Origin: Dyadobacter koreensis
GTDB taxonomy: Bacteria > Bacteroidota > Bacteroidia > Cytophagales > Spirosomataceae
Assembly (NCBI RefSeq): GCF_900108855.1
Contig: NZ_FNXY01000004.1
Location: 310,001 to 374,000 of the forward strand
Direction of reading: 5' to 3'
DNA: 64,000 nucleotides
In this document: positions 45,182 through 54,425 of the stretch, piece after piece
Layout of the letters: the number at the start of each line of letters is the position of its first letter
How positions within the stretch are numbered: position 1 is the first letter of the stretch
Notes under the pieces: generated by a model
What the model was told of the DNA's origin: nothing
The model's input: only the letters and a program-made list of their open reading frames with translations
The model's database searches: none
Translations under genes and position numbers: made by a program

Positions 45182-46059
45182 TTGATTATAATCCGAAGGA
45201 ATGGTTTAAGTATATCTTTTACTTCCAAAAAGCGGATACAGTCCGTAAACTGACGCCGCTGATCCTGGCCATCGGGGTTTATACAACTGTGGTGGCGTAT
45301 CTGATCGTAGTCGTCTGGCGGATCGGAGAAAACACGGATTTGAAAAATATCTCATTGATGCATTCTCTGCTGGGTTTCGTCATCTCAATGTTACTTGTTT
45401 TCAGAACAAACACAGCATACGACCGGTGGTGGGAAGGCCGTAAACAATGGGGCGCATTAATGAATTGCAGCCGCAACCTGGCCCTAAAAGTGAGCGGATT
45501 AATTGGCCCGGAGCGTCAGGAAGAGCGGGAATTTTTCCAAATTATGATTCCAAATTATGCCTTCGCTTTTAAAAATCATTTACGAGGGCGTTTTATAGCA
45601 AACGAGTTTACCGAAACTTCTACTTTCAAACAGTCTGATCTTCGCCTCGACGACCATATTCCAAATCAAATCGCTGCCGCACTTTTTCGCAAATCAATTT
45701 CTTTGCAGAAAACAGGACTGATACTTCCGGAACATCTTATTCTTTTAAATCACGAACTTGAAGCTTTTACAAATATCTGCGGTGCCTGCGAACGAATTAA
45801 GAATACTCCAATTCCCTTGTCATATAGTTCTTTCATTAAAAAGTTCATCTTCATCTACTGCATTACCCTGCCGATTGGTTACGTCTTCAGCCTGCATTTC
45901 CTTGTTATCCCTTTTGTGATGTTTGTATTTTACATTCTCGCCAGCCTTGAAGTAATCGCTGAAGAAATTGAAGATCCATTCGGCAACGACGCGAATGACC
46001 TGCCGATAGAAAGAATATGCGCAGGCATACAAAGTTCTGCACAGGCATTGTTACGGTAG
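45178..46059 (+). CDS. Bestrophin-family anion channel
   Basis: This 293-residue membrane protein is of the bestrophin/YneE family. The hallmark RTNTAYDRWWEGRKQWGALMN (about residues 76-96) follows the first two helices, and a second pair of helices lies near 220-260, followed by the conserved IEDPFGNDANDLPIERIC acidic segment that lines the cytosolic pore. Bacterial homologues form pentameric anion or cation channels. It starts inside the end of the exonuclease gene (ATGA), so the two are co-expressed. Confidence 0.9.
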   Translation: MIDYNPKEWFKYIFYFQKADTVRKLTPLILAIGVYTTVVAYLIVVVWRIGENTDLKNISLMHSLLGFVISMLLVFRTNTAYDRWWEGRKQWGALMNCSRNLALKVSGLIGPERQEEREFFQIMIPNYAFAFKNHLRGRFIANEFTETSTFKQSDLRLDDHIPNQIAAALFRKSISLQKTGLILPEHLILLNHELEAFTNICGACERIKNTPIPLSYSSFIKKFIFIYCITLPIGYVFSLHFLVIPFVMFVFYILASLEVIAEEIEDPFGNDANDLPIERICAGIQSSAQALLR

Positions 46060-46384
46060 CAAAAACAGAAGATTTTAGCACAATTCAGCTTCAATTATTA
46101 GAAACTTATTAAATTTTTAATAAAAACAAACTTTTTTTCAAGCTCATTTTTTAACGTGATTTTAGCAAATTTTTAAATTTTAAAGCCTTATAACCCTAAA
46201 CTGAAACCTGTTTTTTGGACTTTTGCAATTTTCCATTATTAATATCATTATTCTGCGATCGATTCTATCTAAACGCACAAAATCTGCGAAATCAGGCCAA
46301 TTAGGCACTTTTCATAAAAGTTTGTTTATTGCATACGATCCTAATGGGTCATGATTACCAATCACTAGATAAACATCAATAAAT
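46060..46384. other. AT-rich intergenic region
   Basis: This 325-base stretch is AT-rich with many T-tracts. I see no exact TAnnTTTG box, no long hairpin and no convincing reading frame. It presumably carries the promoter of the secreted protein at 46385. Confidence 0.5.
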
Positions 46385-46801
46385 ATGAATAAGTCAGCCT
46401 TCATCATAGCCGTTATATTTGCAGCAGGTATTTCAATCGCTGCGAATGCGCAGTCGAATCGGATAGATCCCGGCGTTTCGACTCACAACTACAAACATCC
46501 TAACAAAGCAGCCAAAGCAAGAGCTCAGCGTACGGATGAGATTGTAGTTTCGAATATAAATACAATAGAAACATACAGCAAGCAACAAAACACCCGTTAC
46601 GTAAGTACAACTCCAAAGTATGCACCGCGTGCTACACCTTTGGTTTTTGAGAGAACGTATCAAAAAGAAGGAGTGGATATTAATCCGCTTATTTCTCCGA
46701 GGAACTACAAAACTCCTGCAAACGCAGAAAGAAACCAGAGATCGGAAGTTGCACGGGTAAAATCGAAATCTGACTCTGTTGCATACGTAACAATAGACTA
46801 A
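46385..46801 (+). CDS. Small secreted protein, unknown function
   Basis: This 138-residue protein has a signal peptide (MNKSAFIIAVIFAAGISIAANAQS). The mature part is basic, Asn- and Thr-rich, with no cysteine. It contains two similar segments, DPGVSTHNYKHPNKAAKAR and NPLISPRNYKTPANAERN, about 75 residues apart, which suggests an internal duplication of a P-x-S-x-x-NYK-x-P motif. No family is recognised. It is a single gene with its own terminator. Confidence 0.65.
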   Translation: MNKSAFIIAVIFAAGISIAANAQSNRIDPGVSTHNYKHPNKAAKARAQRTDEIVVSNINTIETYSKQQNTRYVSTTPKYAPRATPLVFERTYQKEGVDINPLISPRNYKTPANAERNQRSEVARVKSKSDSVAYVTID

Positions 46802-47132
46802 TCAGGTAAAATGTTAAGGTAAAAACCGGGGCCGCGAGGTTCCGGTTTTTTTTGTTGTCCAGCAGTTTTTGTTCCCATAACGGCGTTATTTTTTGTTTGA
46901 ATTTTCAAATTCTTGTTATAGTACAATAAGTACCTTTTTATATTATTGAAATAATACAAATAAATGAAATTTAATTTGAACCAATGGCGTTTATATATCA
47001 ACAACAGGAGGATATCAAAACATAACCCTGATTAGATTAACACCATAATAGAAATTTTCATCATCTGCGAAATATTATATTTTTTTACATTATTTAACAG
47101 TTAAAATACGGCGCAGAGCAACTTTAATACAC
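46802..47132. other. AT-rich intergenic region with terminator
   Basis: After the terminator at 46821-46854, the rest is about 280 bases of AT-rich sequence. It has a short dyad TATTATT-GA-AATAATA at 46941-46956 and no credible gene. It presumably carries the promoter of the MFS gene. Confidence 0.5.
46821..46854 (+). terminator. Rho-independent terminator
   Basis: AAAAACCGG (46821-46829) pairs with CCGGTTTTT (46842-46850), followed by further T's. Confidence 0.8.
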
Positions 47133-48296
47133 ATGTCATACACAGTTTTAGCACCCCCTCAATCGAAAAAATATCTGCGACTTGCCGTTGCTGCTTTTTT
47201 CTTTGTTCAAGGATTAAGTTTTGCCGCATGGGCTAGCCGTATCCCGGATATTAAAAATATGCTTCACCTGACTGAAGGCGGTTTAGGGACCGTCTTGTTA
47301 GCACTTCCACTGGGGCTAATGGCAAGTTTGCCGATATCTGGATGGATGGTTACCAAATATGGGAGTAAAAAAATGGTGCTTTTTGGAGCCATACTTTACG
47401 CAGTCACGTTAACCTTTATTGGATTCGCCACAAGAACGGAACATTTGGTTATAGTACTTTTTGCTTTCGGCCTTTGGGGAAACCTTTGTAACATCGCAGT
47501 AAATACGCAGGCTGTTGCCGTAGAGCAGGTGTATGGCAAATCGATTATGGCTTCGTTTCACGGACTGTGGAGCCTTGCAGGTTTTGTAAGTGCCATGATC
47601 GGAACGTTTTTCATCTCTGTCAATATTCCTCCGCACATTCATTTCATGGTCATCGCGGTTGCCGCATTCGCCATTATCTTCACCGCCTATAAACATACGA
47701 TGCCGGATAGTGAACGAAATGCAGGTGAAGAGCAACCGATGTTCGTAAAACCTGATCGGGATCTTCTAATGCTTGGTCTGATCGGTTTTTGTGCCATGGT
47801 ATGTGAAGGTGCGATGTTTGACTGGTCAGGCGTATATTTTATGGAAGTAGTAAAAGTCCCTGCTTCGATGAAAACGATGGGTTATGTTGCCTTTATGGGT
47901 ACAATGACAGGCGGACGTTTTGCCGGAGACTGGCTGGCGAATAAGATCGGCAGAAAGAAGATGCTTCAGGTGAGCGGCTTATTTATGGCAACAGGTATGG
48001 CATTAGCGGTATTTTTCCCTTATATGGCCTCAGCGACGTTTGGATTATTACTCGTTGGATTTGGCGTTTCATCTGTTGTTCCATTGGTATATAGTGCCGC
48101 AGGAAAATCAACAACCATGTCGGCCGGCATGGCTTTGGCCGCCGTTTCTTCAATCAGTTTCATCGGATTTCTGATCGGGCCTCCTTTGATTGGTATTGTT
48201 GCTCAAATGGCTGATCTTCGTTTCTCATTCGCAGTAGTTGGAGTGCTGGCTTTTTGTACCACACTTCTTTCCTCCAAAGCAAAATTGATTCAATAA
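47133..48296 (+). CDS. MFS transporter (YbjJ-like)
   Basis: This 387-residue protein has 12 predicted membrane helices in two halves. Helix 1 is LAVAAFFFVQGLSFAAWASRIPDIK, the loop 2-3 signature is GWMVTKYGSKKMVLFGA, and the repeat in the second half is GDWLANKIGRKKMLQVSG. The AAWASRIPDIK start is typical of the YbjJ/sugar-efflux-like branch. The direction and substrate are unknown. It has a terminator at 48342, so it is transcribed alone. Confidence 0.85.
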   Translation: MSYTVLAPPQSKKYLRLAVAAFFFVQGLSFAAWASRIPDIKNMLHLTEGGLGTVLLALPLGLMASLPISGWMVTKYGSKKMVLFGAILYAVTLTFIGFATRTEHLVIVLFAFGLWGNLCNIAVNTQAVAVEQVYGKSIMASFHGLWSLAGFVSAMIGTFFISVNIPPHIHFMVIAVAAFAIIFTAYKHTMPDSERNAGEEQPMFVKPDRDLLMLGLIGFCAMVCEGAMFDWSGVYFMEVVKVPASMKTMGYVAFMGTMTGGRFAGDWLANKIGRKKMLQVSGLFMATGMALAVFFPYMASATFGLLLVGFGVSSVVPLVYSAAGKSTTMSAGMALAAVSSISFIGFLIGPPLIGIVAQMADLRFSFAVVGVLAFCTTLLSSKAKLIQ

Positions 48297-48341
48297 TTCA
48301 CGTTTATACGCGATTTAGTATAGACACTGGTATATTTTTAG

Positions 48342-48380
48342 TAGCCGGAATGATAACATGTTCATTCCGGCTATTTAATT
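48342..48380 (+). terminator. Rho-independent terminator
   Basis: TAGCCGGAATGA (48342-48353) pairs with TCATTCCGGCTA (48362-48373), followed by TTTAATTTTT. It ends only a few bases before the next start codon at 48390, so the hydrolase gene must use a promoter overlapping this hairpin or be read through. Confidence 0.8.
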
Positions 48381-48389
48381 TTTCGCTAT

Positions 48390-49391
48390 ATGAAAACCAT
48401 AATAATCTCATTAATTCTTTGTGTTTCCTTATCACTAAACCTTAAAGCGCAAAATGATTCGTTGCGCAATCTGGACATTAACCTTGAAAATTATCAATAC
48501 CCTTTTCCTGTTAAATTTATCCCTTTAACGATTCAAGGGGAAAAGCTGAAAATGGCCTATATGGATGTTCAGCCGCAGAAACCGAATGGAAAAAGTATTG
48601 TCCTCTTACATGGCAAAAACTTCAATGGCGCTTATTGGGAAAAAACGGCGAAAGCGCTAACCCAATCCGGTTTTCGTGTTATTATTCCTGACCAGATCGG
48701 TTTCGGAAAATCTTCAAAGCCAGCACATCTGCAATATACCTTTCATCAGCTGGCCACCAACACAAAGCAGATTCTGGATACTTTGGAAATCCGGAAAGCG
48801 ATCATCCTGGGCCACTCAATGGGTGGTATGGTTGCTTCACGTCTTACACTGATGTATCCGGAAGTCGTTGAAAAACTGATTCTGGAAAATCCGATCGGGC
48901 TGGAAGATTACAAATTAACAGTACCTTATCAGTCGGTCGATAAATGGTATCAAAGCGAATTGAAAAGCAACTTTGAGTCCATAAAAAAATATCAGCTGAA
49001 TAGCTATTACGATGGTAAATGGAAAGATGAATATACCCGTTGGGTGAATCTTTCCGCAGGATGGACTCTTAATAAAGATTACCCGAAAGTTGCCTGGAAC
49101 AACGCCTTGACATACGATATGATTATGACACAACCTGTTGTCTATGAATTCCAGCATATAAAGGTGCCTACGCTTTTAATTATCGGCCAGCGTGATCGTA
49201 GTGCCGTCGGTAAGAACTATGCTTCACCAGAACATCAGAAATTAATGGGAAATTATCCTGAACTAGGAAAGAAAACTCATAATTCAATAAAAACCAGTCA
49301 GTTAATAGAACTTGACAATATTGGACACCTGCCACATATTGAGGATTTTGACAGATTTATTAAACCACTGACGAATTTCTTAAATCAATAG
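48390..49391 (+). CDS. Exported alpha/beta hydrolase
   Basis: This 333-residue protein has a signal peptide (MKTIIISLILCVSLSLNLKAQ) and a standard alpha/beta-hydrolase domain. The oxyanion region is VLLHGKNFNGAYWE, the nucleophile elbow ILGHSMGGMVASRL (Ser about residue 146), the acidic residue in LIIGQRDRSAVG and the histidine in LDNIGHLPHIEDF. It is a periplasmic or secreted esterase, or an epoxide- or C-C hydrolase-like enzyme. It has its own terminator. Confidence 0.88.
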   Translation: MKTIIISLILCVSLSLNLKAQNDSLRNLDINLENYQYPFPVKFIPLTIQGEKLKMAYMDVQPQKPNGKSIVLLHGKNFNGAYWEKTAKALTQSGFRVIIPDQIGFGKSSKPAHLQYTFHQLATNTKQILDTLEIRKAIILGHSMGGMVASRLTLMYPEVVEKLILENPIGLEDYKLTVPYQSVDKWYQSELKSNFESIKKYQLNSYYDGKWKDEYTRWVNLSAGWTLNKDYPKVAWNNALTYDMIMTQPVVYEFQHIKVPTLLIIGQRDRSAVGKNYASPEHQKLMGNYPELGKKTHNSIKTSQLIELDNIGHLPHIEDFDRFIKPLTNFLNQ

Positions 49392-49395
49392 TTTA

Positions 49396-49437
49396 GACGG
49401 ACTGGCACTTGGGAAAGTCATAGTCCGTCATTTTATT
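49396..49437 (+). terminator. Rho-independent terminator
   Basis: GACGGACT (49396-49403) pairs with AGTCCGTC (49422-49429), followed by ATTTTATT. Confidence 0.7.
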
Positions 49438-49530
49438 CCCAACTCACCGATATTACTAAACTACAAGAATACGCTAAATAAGATTTTTTGTTTTCCGCGT
49501 CACATTGCGCTATTTTTAGCCATGATAATT

Positions 49531-49584
49531 CCTGAATGACGCATAAGAATCAATTTACCATTGTACGTAAAAACGTCATTCAGG
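49531..49584. repeat. Long-loop inverted repeat, 11-bp arms
   Basis: CCTGAATGACG (49531-49541) and CGTCATTCAGG (49574-49584) are perfect reverse complements separated by 32 bases, in the gap before the GT-C-like gene. A T-rich stretch follows the right arm, but the hydrolase gene already has its own terminator at 49396. Confidence 0.7.
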
Positions 49585-49675
49585 GAAATTTTATATTTTT
49601 ATAATAGGTATTAAAGAACTATTCCTATGTAAAGTATAAAATACATAACGCAATAAGAAATCGCTAACACCCCTC

Positions 49676-51298
49676 ATGGTTAATCACCTTTATTTTAAGC
49701 TGTTCCTTTATCTGTTCGTTGTGGTTCTTAGTGCTGGTCTTTATTTCTTTTGCACATATACAGCAAAGAATCGATTGGGGGCCTTCGGTGCAGATATATA
49801 CCTTCCAATTCTACTGACATTCACGTTCCTGCTGAGGCTGCCCTACATTTTGAATATAGAAGTAAACGTTGACACCAGTACCTGGATCAGTTCGCTCATT
49901 TCAATTGAGCATTATCCTGACCGACTCTGGACCTTTTTTAATTATACAGACTCGCGTCCCTTAACTGTATTCCCATTAATTTTAATATCCGGTTTAGGAG
50001 TTGAGGTAAATTATTACACTTCTGAGTGTCTGGGAATTATTTTTTGGCTCTCCACAGTATTTTTTCTTTTTAAGACCCTCAACCTTTACCTGTTTAAATC
50101 TTTCAGTTTAGTTATCTCCTGGGGGCTATGTCTGTTTATCGGCACAATGTTTCTCTCCGATTATACCTCTTATAATTCTGAACAACTCGGAATACTTCTC
50201 TTGACTGCCTCTACCTATGGATACCTGCGTTACCTCAATCACAAAACAAAACAAGACTTTTCAATCACTTTTTCCGGTTTAATTCTCGGTAGTCTGCCTT
50301 ACGTTAAATTTCAAAATGTTCCTATGGGGCTTTTGATTGCGGTTATGCTGATTATCGAAATTATACAAAGAAGAGAATGGAAACGTTTTTGGCAGCTTAT
50401 CGGGGGAGGACTTCTACCGACGCTAAGCATCAATATCTACTATTTGTCAGAAAATAAACTAATGGTGTTCTGGAATAATTACTTCTGGAATTACTTTTAC
50501 TATTCATACACAACGCAGTTTTCTAACGTGCCAATCAGCGAGAGATTCAATCCGGTCCGGATCATTAATTTTATTTATTATTCCGCAAATTCAAGGATAT
50601 ACATGTTCTCCGTTACGTTTGTTATTTTCACAGCGCTAATATCTTGTAGGAATACGATCCGGACCTGGGATAATATGCAGAAAAAAACGATTATTTTTTC
50701 AGTGCTCTTCACCCTTATCAGCCTTTATTCAATTCTGCAGTCAGGAAATTCTTTTCAGCATTACAGACTATATCTTTTGGTCCCGATCACGCTTTTGCTT
50801 GGACTGCTGATCGCTTTCGCGGCACAACAATACCGAAAAAATCTGGCCCTCGCATTCCTTGTCTGCTGTACGGTTATGGCAGGTTTCAATCTTTACACCC
50901 GTCCTGAAAAGACTGACACTTCCTTCGAAAATTTAGACTTTGCGGTGCTCAGGCTCATAGAAAAAGAGAGCAAAGCCAATGAACCCATTGTAGTCTGGGG
51001 CTGGCGCGATCAGCTATATGTCAGGTCTAAAAGAGCGATGGGATTTCGGGACGCGCACACCTTTCATTTTTCGTTGAAATCTAAACTAATCCCATTCTGG
51101 ACAAAAGATTTTCTTCAGGACATGGAAACGAACAAGCCGGTTTTATTTATCGACACTACTAAACCCGCAGACTATTCGATATTCAGCAGGATGTTGCTAC
51201 CTTACGAAAGAGTGCCTGTGATTAATACCTATATAAAAAAACACTACACACTTCTCGCAACGATTGAGGGACTAAGAATTTTTAAAAGAACACGATAA
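49676..51298 (+). CDS. Polytopic membrane protein, GT-C glycosyltransferase-like
   Basis: This 540-residue protein has about 10-12 membrane helices. The first periplasmic loop has EVNVDTSTWISSL, where GT-C enzymes of the ArnT/PMT type carry their catalytic Asp. A soluble C-terminal domain (about 420-540, PIVVWGWRDQLYVRSKRA and PVLFIDTTKPADYS) resembles those of family 39 glycosyltransferases. It would transfer a sugar from a polyprenyl phosphate to a surface acceptor. The assignment rests on topology and the Asp loop. It is transcribed alone, converging on the isomerase gene. Confidence 0.7.
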   Translation: MVNHLYFKLFLYLFVVVLSAGLYFFCTYTAKNRLGAFGADIYLPILLTFTFLLRLPYILNIEVNVDTSTWISSLISIEHYPDRLWTFFNYTDSRPLTVFPLILISGLGVEVNYYTSECLGIIFWLSTVFFLFKTLNLYLFKSFSLVISWGLCLFIGTMFLSDYTSYNSEQLGILLLTASTYGYLRYLNHKTKQDFSITFSGLILGSLPYVKFQNVPMGLLIAVMLIIEIIQRREWKRFWQLIGGGLLPTLSINIYYLSENKLMVFWNNYFWNYFYYSYTTQFSNVPISERFNPVRIINFIYYSANSRIYMFSVTFVIFTALISCRNTIRTWDNMQKKTIIFSVLFTLISLYSILQSGNSFQHYRLYLLVPITLLLGLLIAFAAQQYRKNLALAFLVCCTVMAGFNLYTRPEKTDTSFENLDFAVLRLIEKESKANEPIVVWGWRDQLYVRSKRAMGFRDAHTFHFSLKSKLIPFWTKDFLQDMETNKPVLFIDTTKPADYSIFSRMLLPYERVPVINTYIKKHYTLLATIEGLRIFKRTR

Positions 51299-51338
51299 AA
51301 TCCGGAAATGATGACATAACATCAATCTTCCCGGATTT
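51298..51338. terminator. Hairpin between convergent genes
   Basis: AAATCCGG (51298-51305) pairs with CCGGATTT (51331-51338), with an inner GATG...CATC pairing. It lies between the converging membrane-protein and isomerase genes. Confidence 0.65.
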
Positions 51339-51355
51339 GTGAAAATATTTACCGC

Positions 51356-52276
51356 CTAAGCCAGGAACTGTCTCAGGTAATTTCTGCTGGTTAAAATCGC
51401 GCTTTGAACGTCGGTGATACTGGATTCATAAGCTTTATCTTCCACTTCGATAACCACTGGCCCCCGATAACGAACATCGGTAAGTGCACCGAAAAACCCG
51501 CGCCAGTTGACATCACCCAGTCCGGGTAATTTCGGCGAATGATATTCAAGCGGATTTGCCATGATACCAACTTTATCGAGCTTATCCTTGTACAACTTTA
51601 CATCCTTCAAATGGATATGGTGAAGTCTGTCTTTGTAATTATAGATCGGTTTTACCTCATCCATCATTTGCCAGATCATATGCGAGGGATCATAGTTTAA
51701 ACCAAAGATCGGGCTTGGAATAATTTCAAACATTCTGTCCCAGACCGCAGGGCTTATCGCGAGATTTTTTCCGCCCGGCCACTCGTCATCAGTGAAAAAC
51801 ATAGGGCAATTTTCAATACCCACTTTTACATCGTTTTCTTCTGCTACTTTGACAATCGCAGGCCAGACATCTGCAAAAGTTTTGAGGTTTTCTTTGATAC
51901 TCTTGGACGGATCCCGGCCTATAAAGGTTGTTACGACCGGAATATTCAATTTAGCCGCACCACGGATCACCATTTTAATATGTTCCAGATAAAATTCAGA
52001 TTTAACAGGATCCGGATCCAGAGGATTAGGATAATAGCCCAAAGCAGAAATACTGATCTGTGCTTCCTTTAAAACGAATTGAATTTCAGAGACACGTTGG
52101 TCTGTCAGGTTGTTTACGTCAATATGTGTAACGCCGGCGTACCTTCGGCTATCTGCATTACCGGCAGGCCAGCACATCATCTCAACACATGAAAATCCGT
52201 TGTTTCCGGCAAATTTTACAACATGCTCAAAGCCAAAATCAGCCAGGATGGCACTGTTAAAACCTAATTTAAGCAT
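51356..52276 (-). CDS. Sugar phosphate isomerase/epimerase-like TIM-barrel protein
   Basis: This 306-residue protein is of the xylose-isomerase-like TIM barrel (AP_endonuc_2) superfamily. Metal ligands are plausible in VGIENCP (Glu), LNYDPSHMIWQ (Asp and His), HHIHLKDVKLY (His) and VVIEVEDKAYE (Glu). Relatives interconvert keto-sugars or act in inositol and sugar-acid breakdown. There is no signal peptide. It is transcribed alone, so the substrate cannot be inferred from neighbours. Confidence 0.85.
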   Translation of the reverse strand: MLKLGFNSAILADFGFEHVVKFAGNNGFSCVEMMCWPAGNADSRRYAGVTHIDVNNLTDQRVSEIQFVLKEAQISISALGYYPNPLDPDPVKSEFYLEHIKMVIRGAAKLNIPVVTTFIGRDPSKSIKENLKTFADVWPAIVKVAEENDVKVGIENCPMFFTDDEWPGGKNLAISPAVWDRMFEIIPSPIFGLNYDPSHMIWQMMDEVKPIYNYKDRLHHIHLKDVKLYKDKLDKVGIMANPLEYHSPKLPGLGDVNWRGFFGALTDVRYRGPVVIEVEDKAYESSITDVQSAILTSRNYLRQFLA

Positions 52277-52456
52277 AATGAAAGGGATTAGTAAATAAAG
52301 TCATTCTTCTCGAAAAGTCCGGTCTGGTAAAACTTTCTGTGGTGAAATTAACGATATCATTTGAAATCTATGCGAATTACCGACACATTAAGCCCAATTA
52401 CCGCAAAGGTTTTTTAGTCAACTTCCCGTTTCGTACATTTCAGAAAACAGACCCAT

Positions 52457-53494
52457 ATGAAGATCAGGATATTTCAGTTTTTTAGTCATTGTTTTTTCAT
52501 TTTCGCTTTTCTCGCACTTCCGTACATTTTCGCCCCAACGGGATTTCCCACGGTTGTTGTGTTGGAAAAAAATGCGCATGAAAGAACAAATTTGCTTTCC
52601 TATCTGCTGATGCTTTCGTTTTTTTATGTGAATTATTATGTTTTGATACCGAAATTTTATTTTGCTAAAAAGCATATCACTTATATAGGAATTGTCATCG
52701 TTTTTTTTGCTGGTATTCTTCTTCTCATGCATCAGCTAGACCGAAAACCAAGGATGCCCGCACCTTTTCCTGATCGCCCACCAAAATCAGAGCGATTTGA
52801 GAAACCTCCCGGCGCATTTGAAAACAGTCAGACGATGTTTCTATTTCTGGTAGGACTTGTTGTTTCATTTGCTGTAAAGATCAACGATCGGTTGAAAAGA
52901 TCTGAACAGGAAAAGCTTCATACAGAATTATCTTATCTGAAGGCTCAGATAAATCCTCATTTCCTTTTTAATACATTGAACAGTATCTATTCACTCGCTA
53001 TTGAAAAATCGGATCGGACCGCGGATGCGGTGGTCATGCTTTCTTCCCTTATGCGTTACGTAATCCGTGACGCCAGCGAAAACATGGTGCCGCTGAACAA
53101 AGAAATCGAGTATATCCAGAATTATGTTTCACTACAAAAATTTCGTCTCGATGATACAGTTGTCATTAATTTTCAAACAGAAGGGGCCGTTGTTAACCAA
53201 AAGATAGCGCCATTGATATTGATTTCCTTTATAGAAAACGCTTTCAAATATGGCGTAAATCCGGAACATCCATCTTTAATCGAAATCTCGTTAACCTCTA
53301 AAAATGATTCGCTTAATTTATACGTTTCAAACAATAAAGTTAGATTTGGTAGCCAGGAGGCAGATTCTTCTGGCGGCATTGGTTTAAGAAATACCAAGGC
53401 CCGGTTGCAGTTGTTATATCCCGCAAGGCACCAATTGAGCATTCAGTATAGCAATGAAAAATTTATCGTTGATCTTAAACTTAATCTCGCATGA
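52457..53494 (+). CDS. LytS-type sensor histidine kinase
   Basis: This 345-residue protein has four membrane helices (about 5-30, 45-62, 75-95 and 125-143). The PF06580 kinase domain follows, with the phospho-acceptor His in LKAQINPHFLFNTLNSI (about residue 173), and a HATPase domain ending in GGIGLRNTKARLQLLYP. It is the sensor of a LytS/LytTR pair; the stimulus is unknown. Its stop overlaps the response-regulator start by 4 bases. Confidence 0.92.
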   Translation: MKIRIFQFFSHCFFIFAFLALPYIFAPTGFPTVVVLEKNAHERTNLLSYLLMLSFFYVNYYVLIPKFYFAKKHITYIGIVIVFFAGILLLMHQLDRKPRMPAPFPDRPPKSERFEKPPGAFENSQTMFLFLVGLVVSFAVKINDRLKRSEQEKLHTELSYLKAQINPHFLFNTLNSIYSLAIEKSDRTADAVVMLSSLMRYVIRDASENMVPLNKEIEYIQNYVSLQKFRLDDTVVINFQTEGAVVNQKIAPLILISFIENAFKYGVNPEHPSLIEISLTSKNDSLNLYVSNNKVRFGSQEADSSGGIGLRNTKARLQLLYPARHQLSIQYSNEKFIVDLKLNLA

Positions 53495-54177
53495 TCAGAA
53501 CTATCGCCCTGGATGACGAACCGCCAGCATTGCGGATACTCGTGAATTTCAGCGCTAAGATCGACTTCATTGATTTGCAAAAAACATTCAGCCGGACCGG
53601 CGACGCAAGGGAATATCTAAAAAACAATCCTGTCGATCTGATCTTCCTGGATATAAATATGCCCTCTATGTCCGGGCTTGACTTCTATCAGTCTATTCCG
53701 CACGAAGCGATGGTAATTTTTGCCACAGCATATGCGGAACATGCTGTCGAAGGATTTAATTTAAATGCCACTGATTATTTACTCAAACCGTTCACATTCG
53801 AGCGTTTTCAGCAAGCGGCAAATAAAGCGAAAGAGTACCACCATTTCAAAAATCCGCCTGAAAGTTTGAAATATTTGTTGGTCCGAGCTGATTACAGTCT
53901 ACATAAAATCGCTTATGCCGATATCTTGTTTATCGAAGGACTGGACGATTACTTAAAAATCCATATTCAAAACGCCAAGCCACTGGTCGTCCGGATGACG
54001 ATGAAATCCATGCTCCAAAAACTGCCAGAGCAGGAATTTATCCGTGTGCACCGTTCGTTTATTATCCCGTTTGAAAGAATCGAAAACGTCAGAAATAAAA
54101 TCATCAGTCTGGCTGGCGAAGAAATCCCGATCGGTTCGAGTTATGAAGAATCATTTGCCAGACGGTTCAAGGAATAA
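53491..54177 (+). CDS. LytTR-family response regulator
   Basis: This 228-residue protein has an N-terminal receiver (about 1-115) with the phospho-acceptor Asp in LIFLDINMPSMSG, the ATAYAEHAVEGF Thr region and the DYLLKPFTFERF Lys. A LytTR DNA-binding domain follows (about 130-228), with IHQNAK-type strands and FIRVHRSFII. It pairs with the LytS kinase encoded just upstream. No other gene in the window can be named as its target. A terminator follows. Confidence 0.94.
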   Translation: MIRTIALDDEPPALRILVNFSAKIDFIDLQKTFSRTGDAREYLKNNPVDLIFLDINMPSMSGLDFYQSIPHEAMVIFATAYAEHAVEGFNLNATDYLLKPFTFERFQQAANKAKEYHHFKNPPESLKYLLVRADYSLHKIAYADILFIEGLDDYLKIHIQNAKPLVVRMTMKSMLQKLPEQEFIRVHRSFIIPFERIENVRNKIISLAGEEIPIGSSYEESFARRFKE

Positions 54178-54210
54178 TTTGAACACCGAAAACCCAGGAA
54201 GATGGCTCTC

Positions 54211-54241
54211 CCGGATCAAACTTTTGGTCCGGATTTTTTTT
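54211..54241 (+). terminator. Rho-independent terminator
   Basis: CCGGATCAA (54211-54219) pairs with TTGGTCCGG (54224-54232, one T-G wobble), followed by TTTTTTTT after one A. Confidence 0.85.
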
Positions 54242-54425
54242 GCGCTTGAATAATTCATCAAGGAATTATGACCTCCATCAATTCAGGCAGCCATTTGTAA
54301 CTATACTGCACCAATAAATCACTTGAATTTTAGTAATATTGATACAAGAAAGCAGTAAATCCGCTAAAATACGGCATTATTACTACTCTCGTTACGACTA
54401 TCAACCAACCTAGATCAACTGAAAA

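Noticed and set aside
46941..46956. Dyad TATTATT-GA-AATAATA before the MFS gene
   Set aside because: It consists only of A and T in an AT-rich region, so it is likely to occur by chance, and it is far from the start codon.
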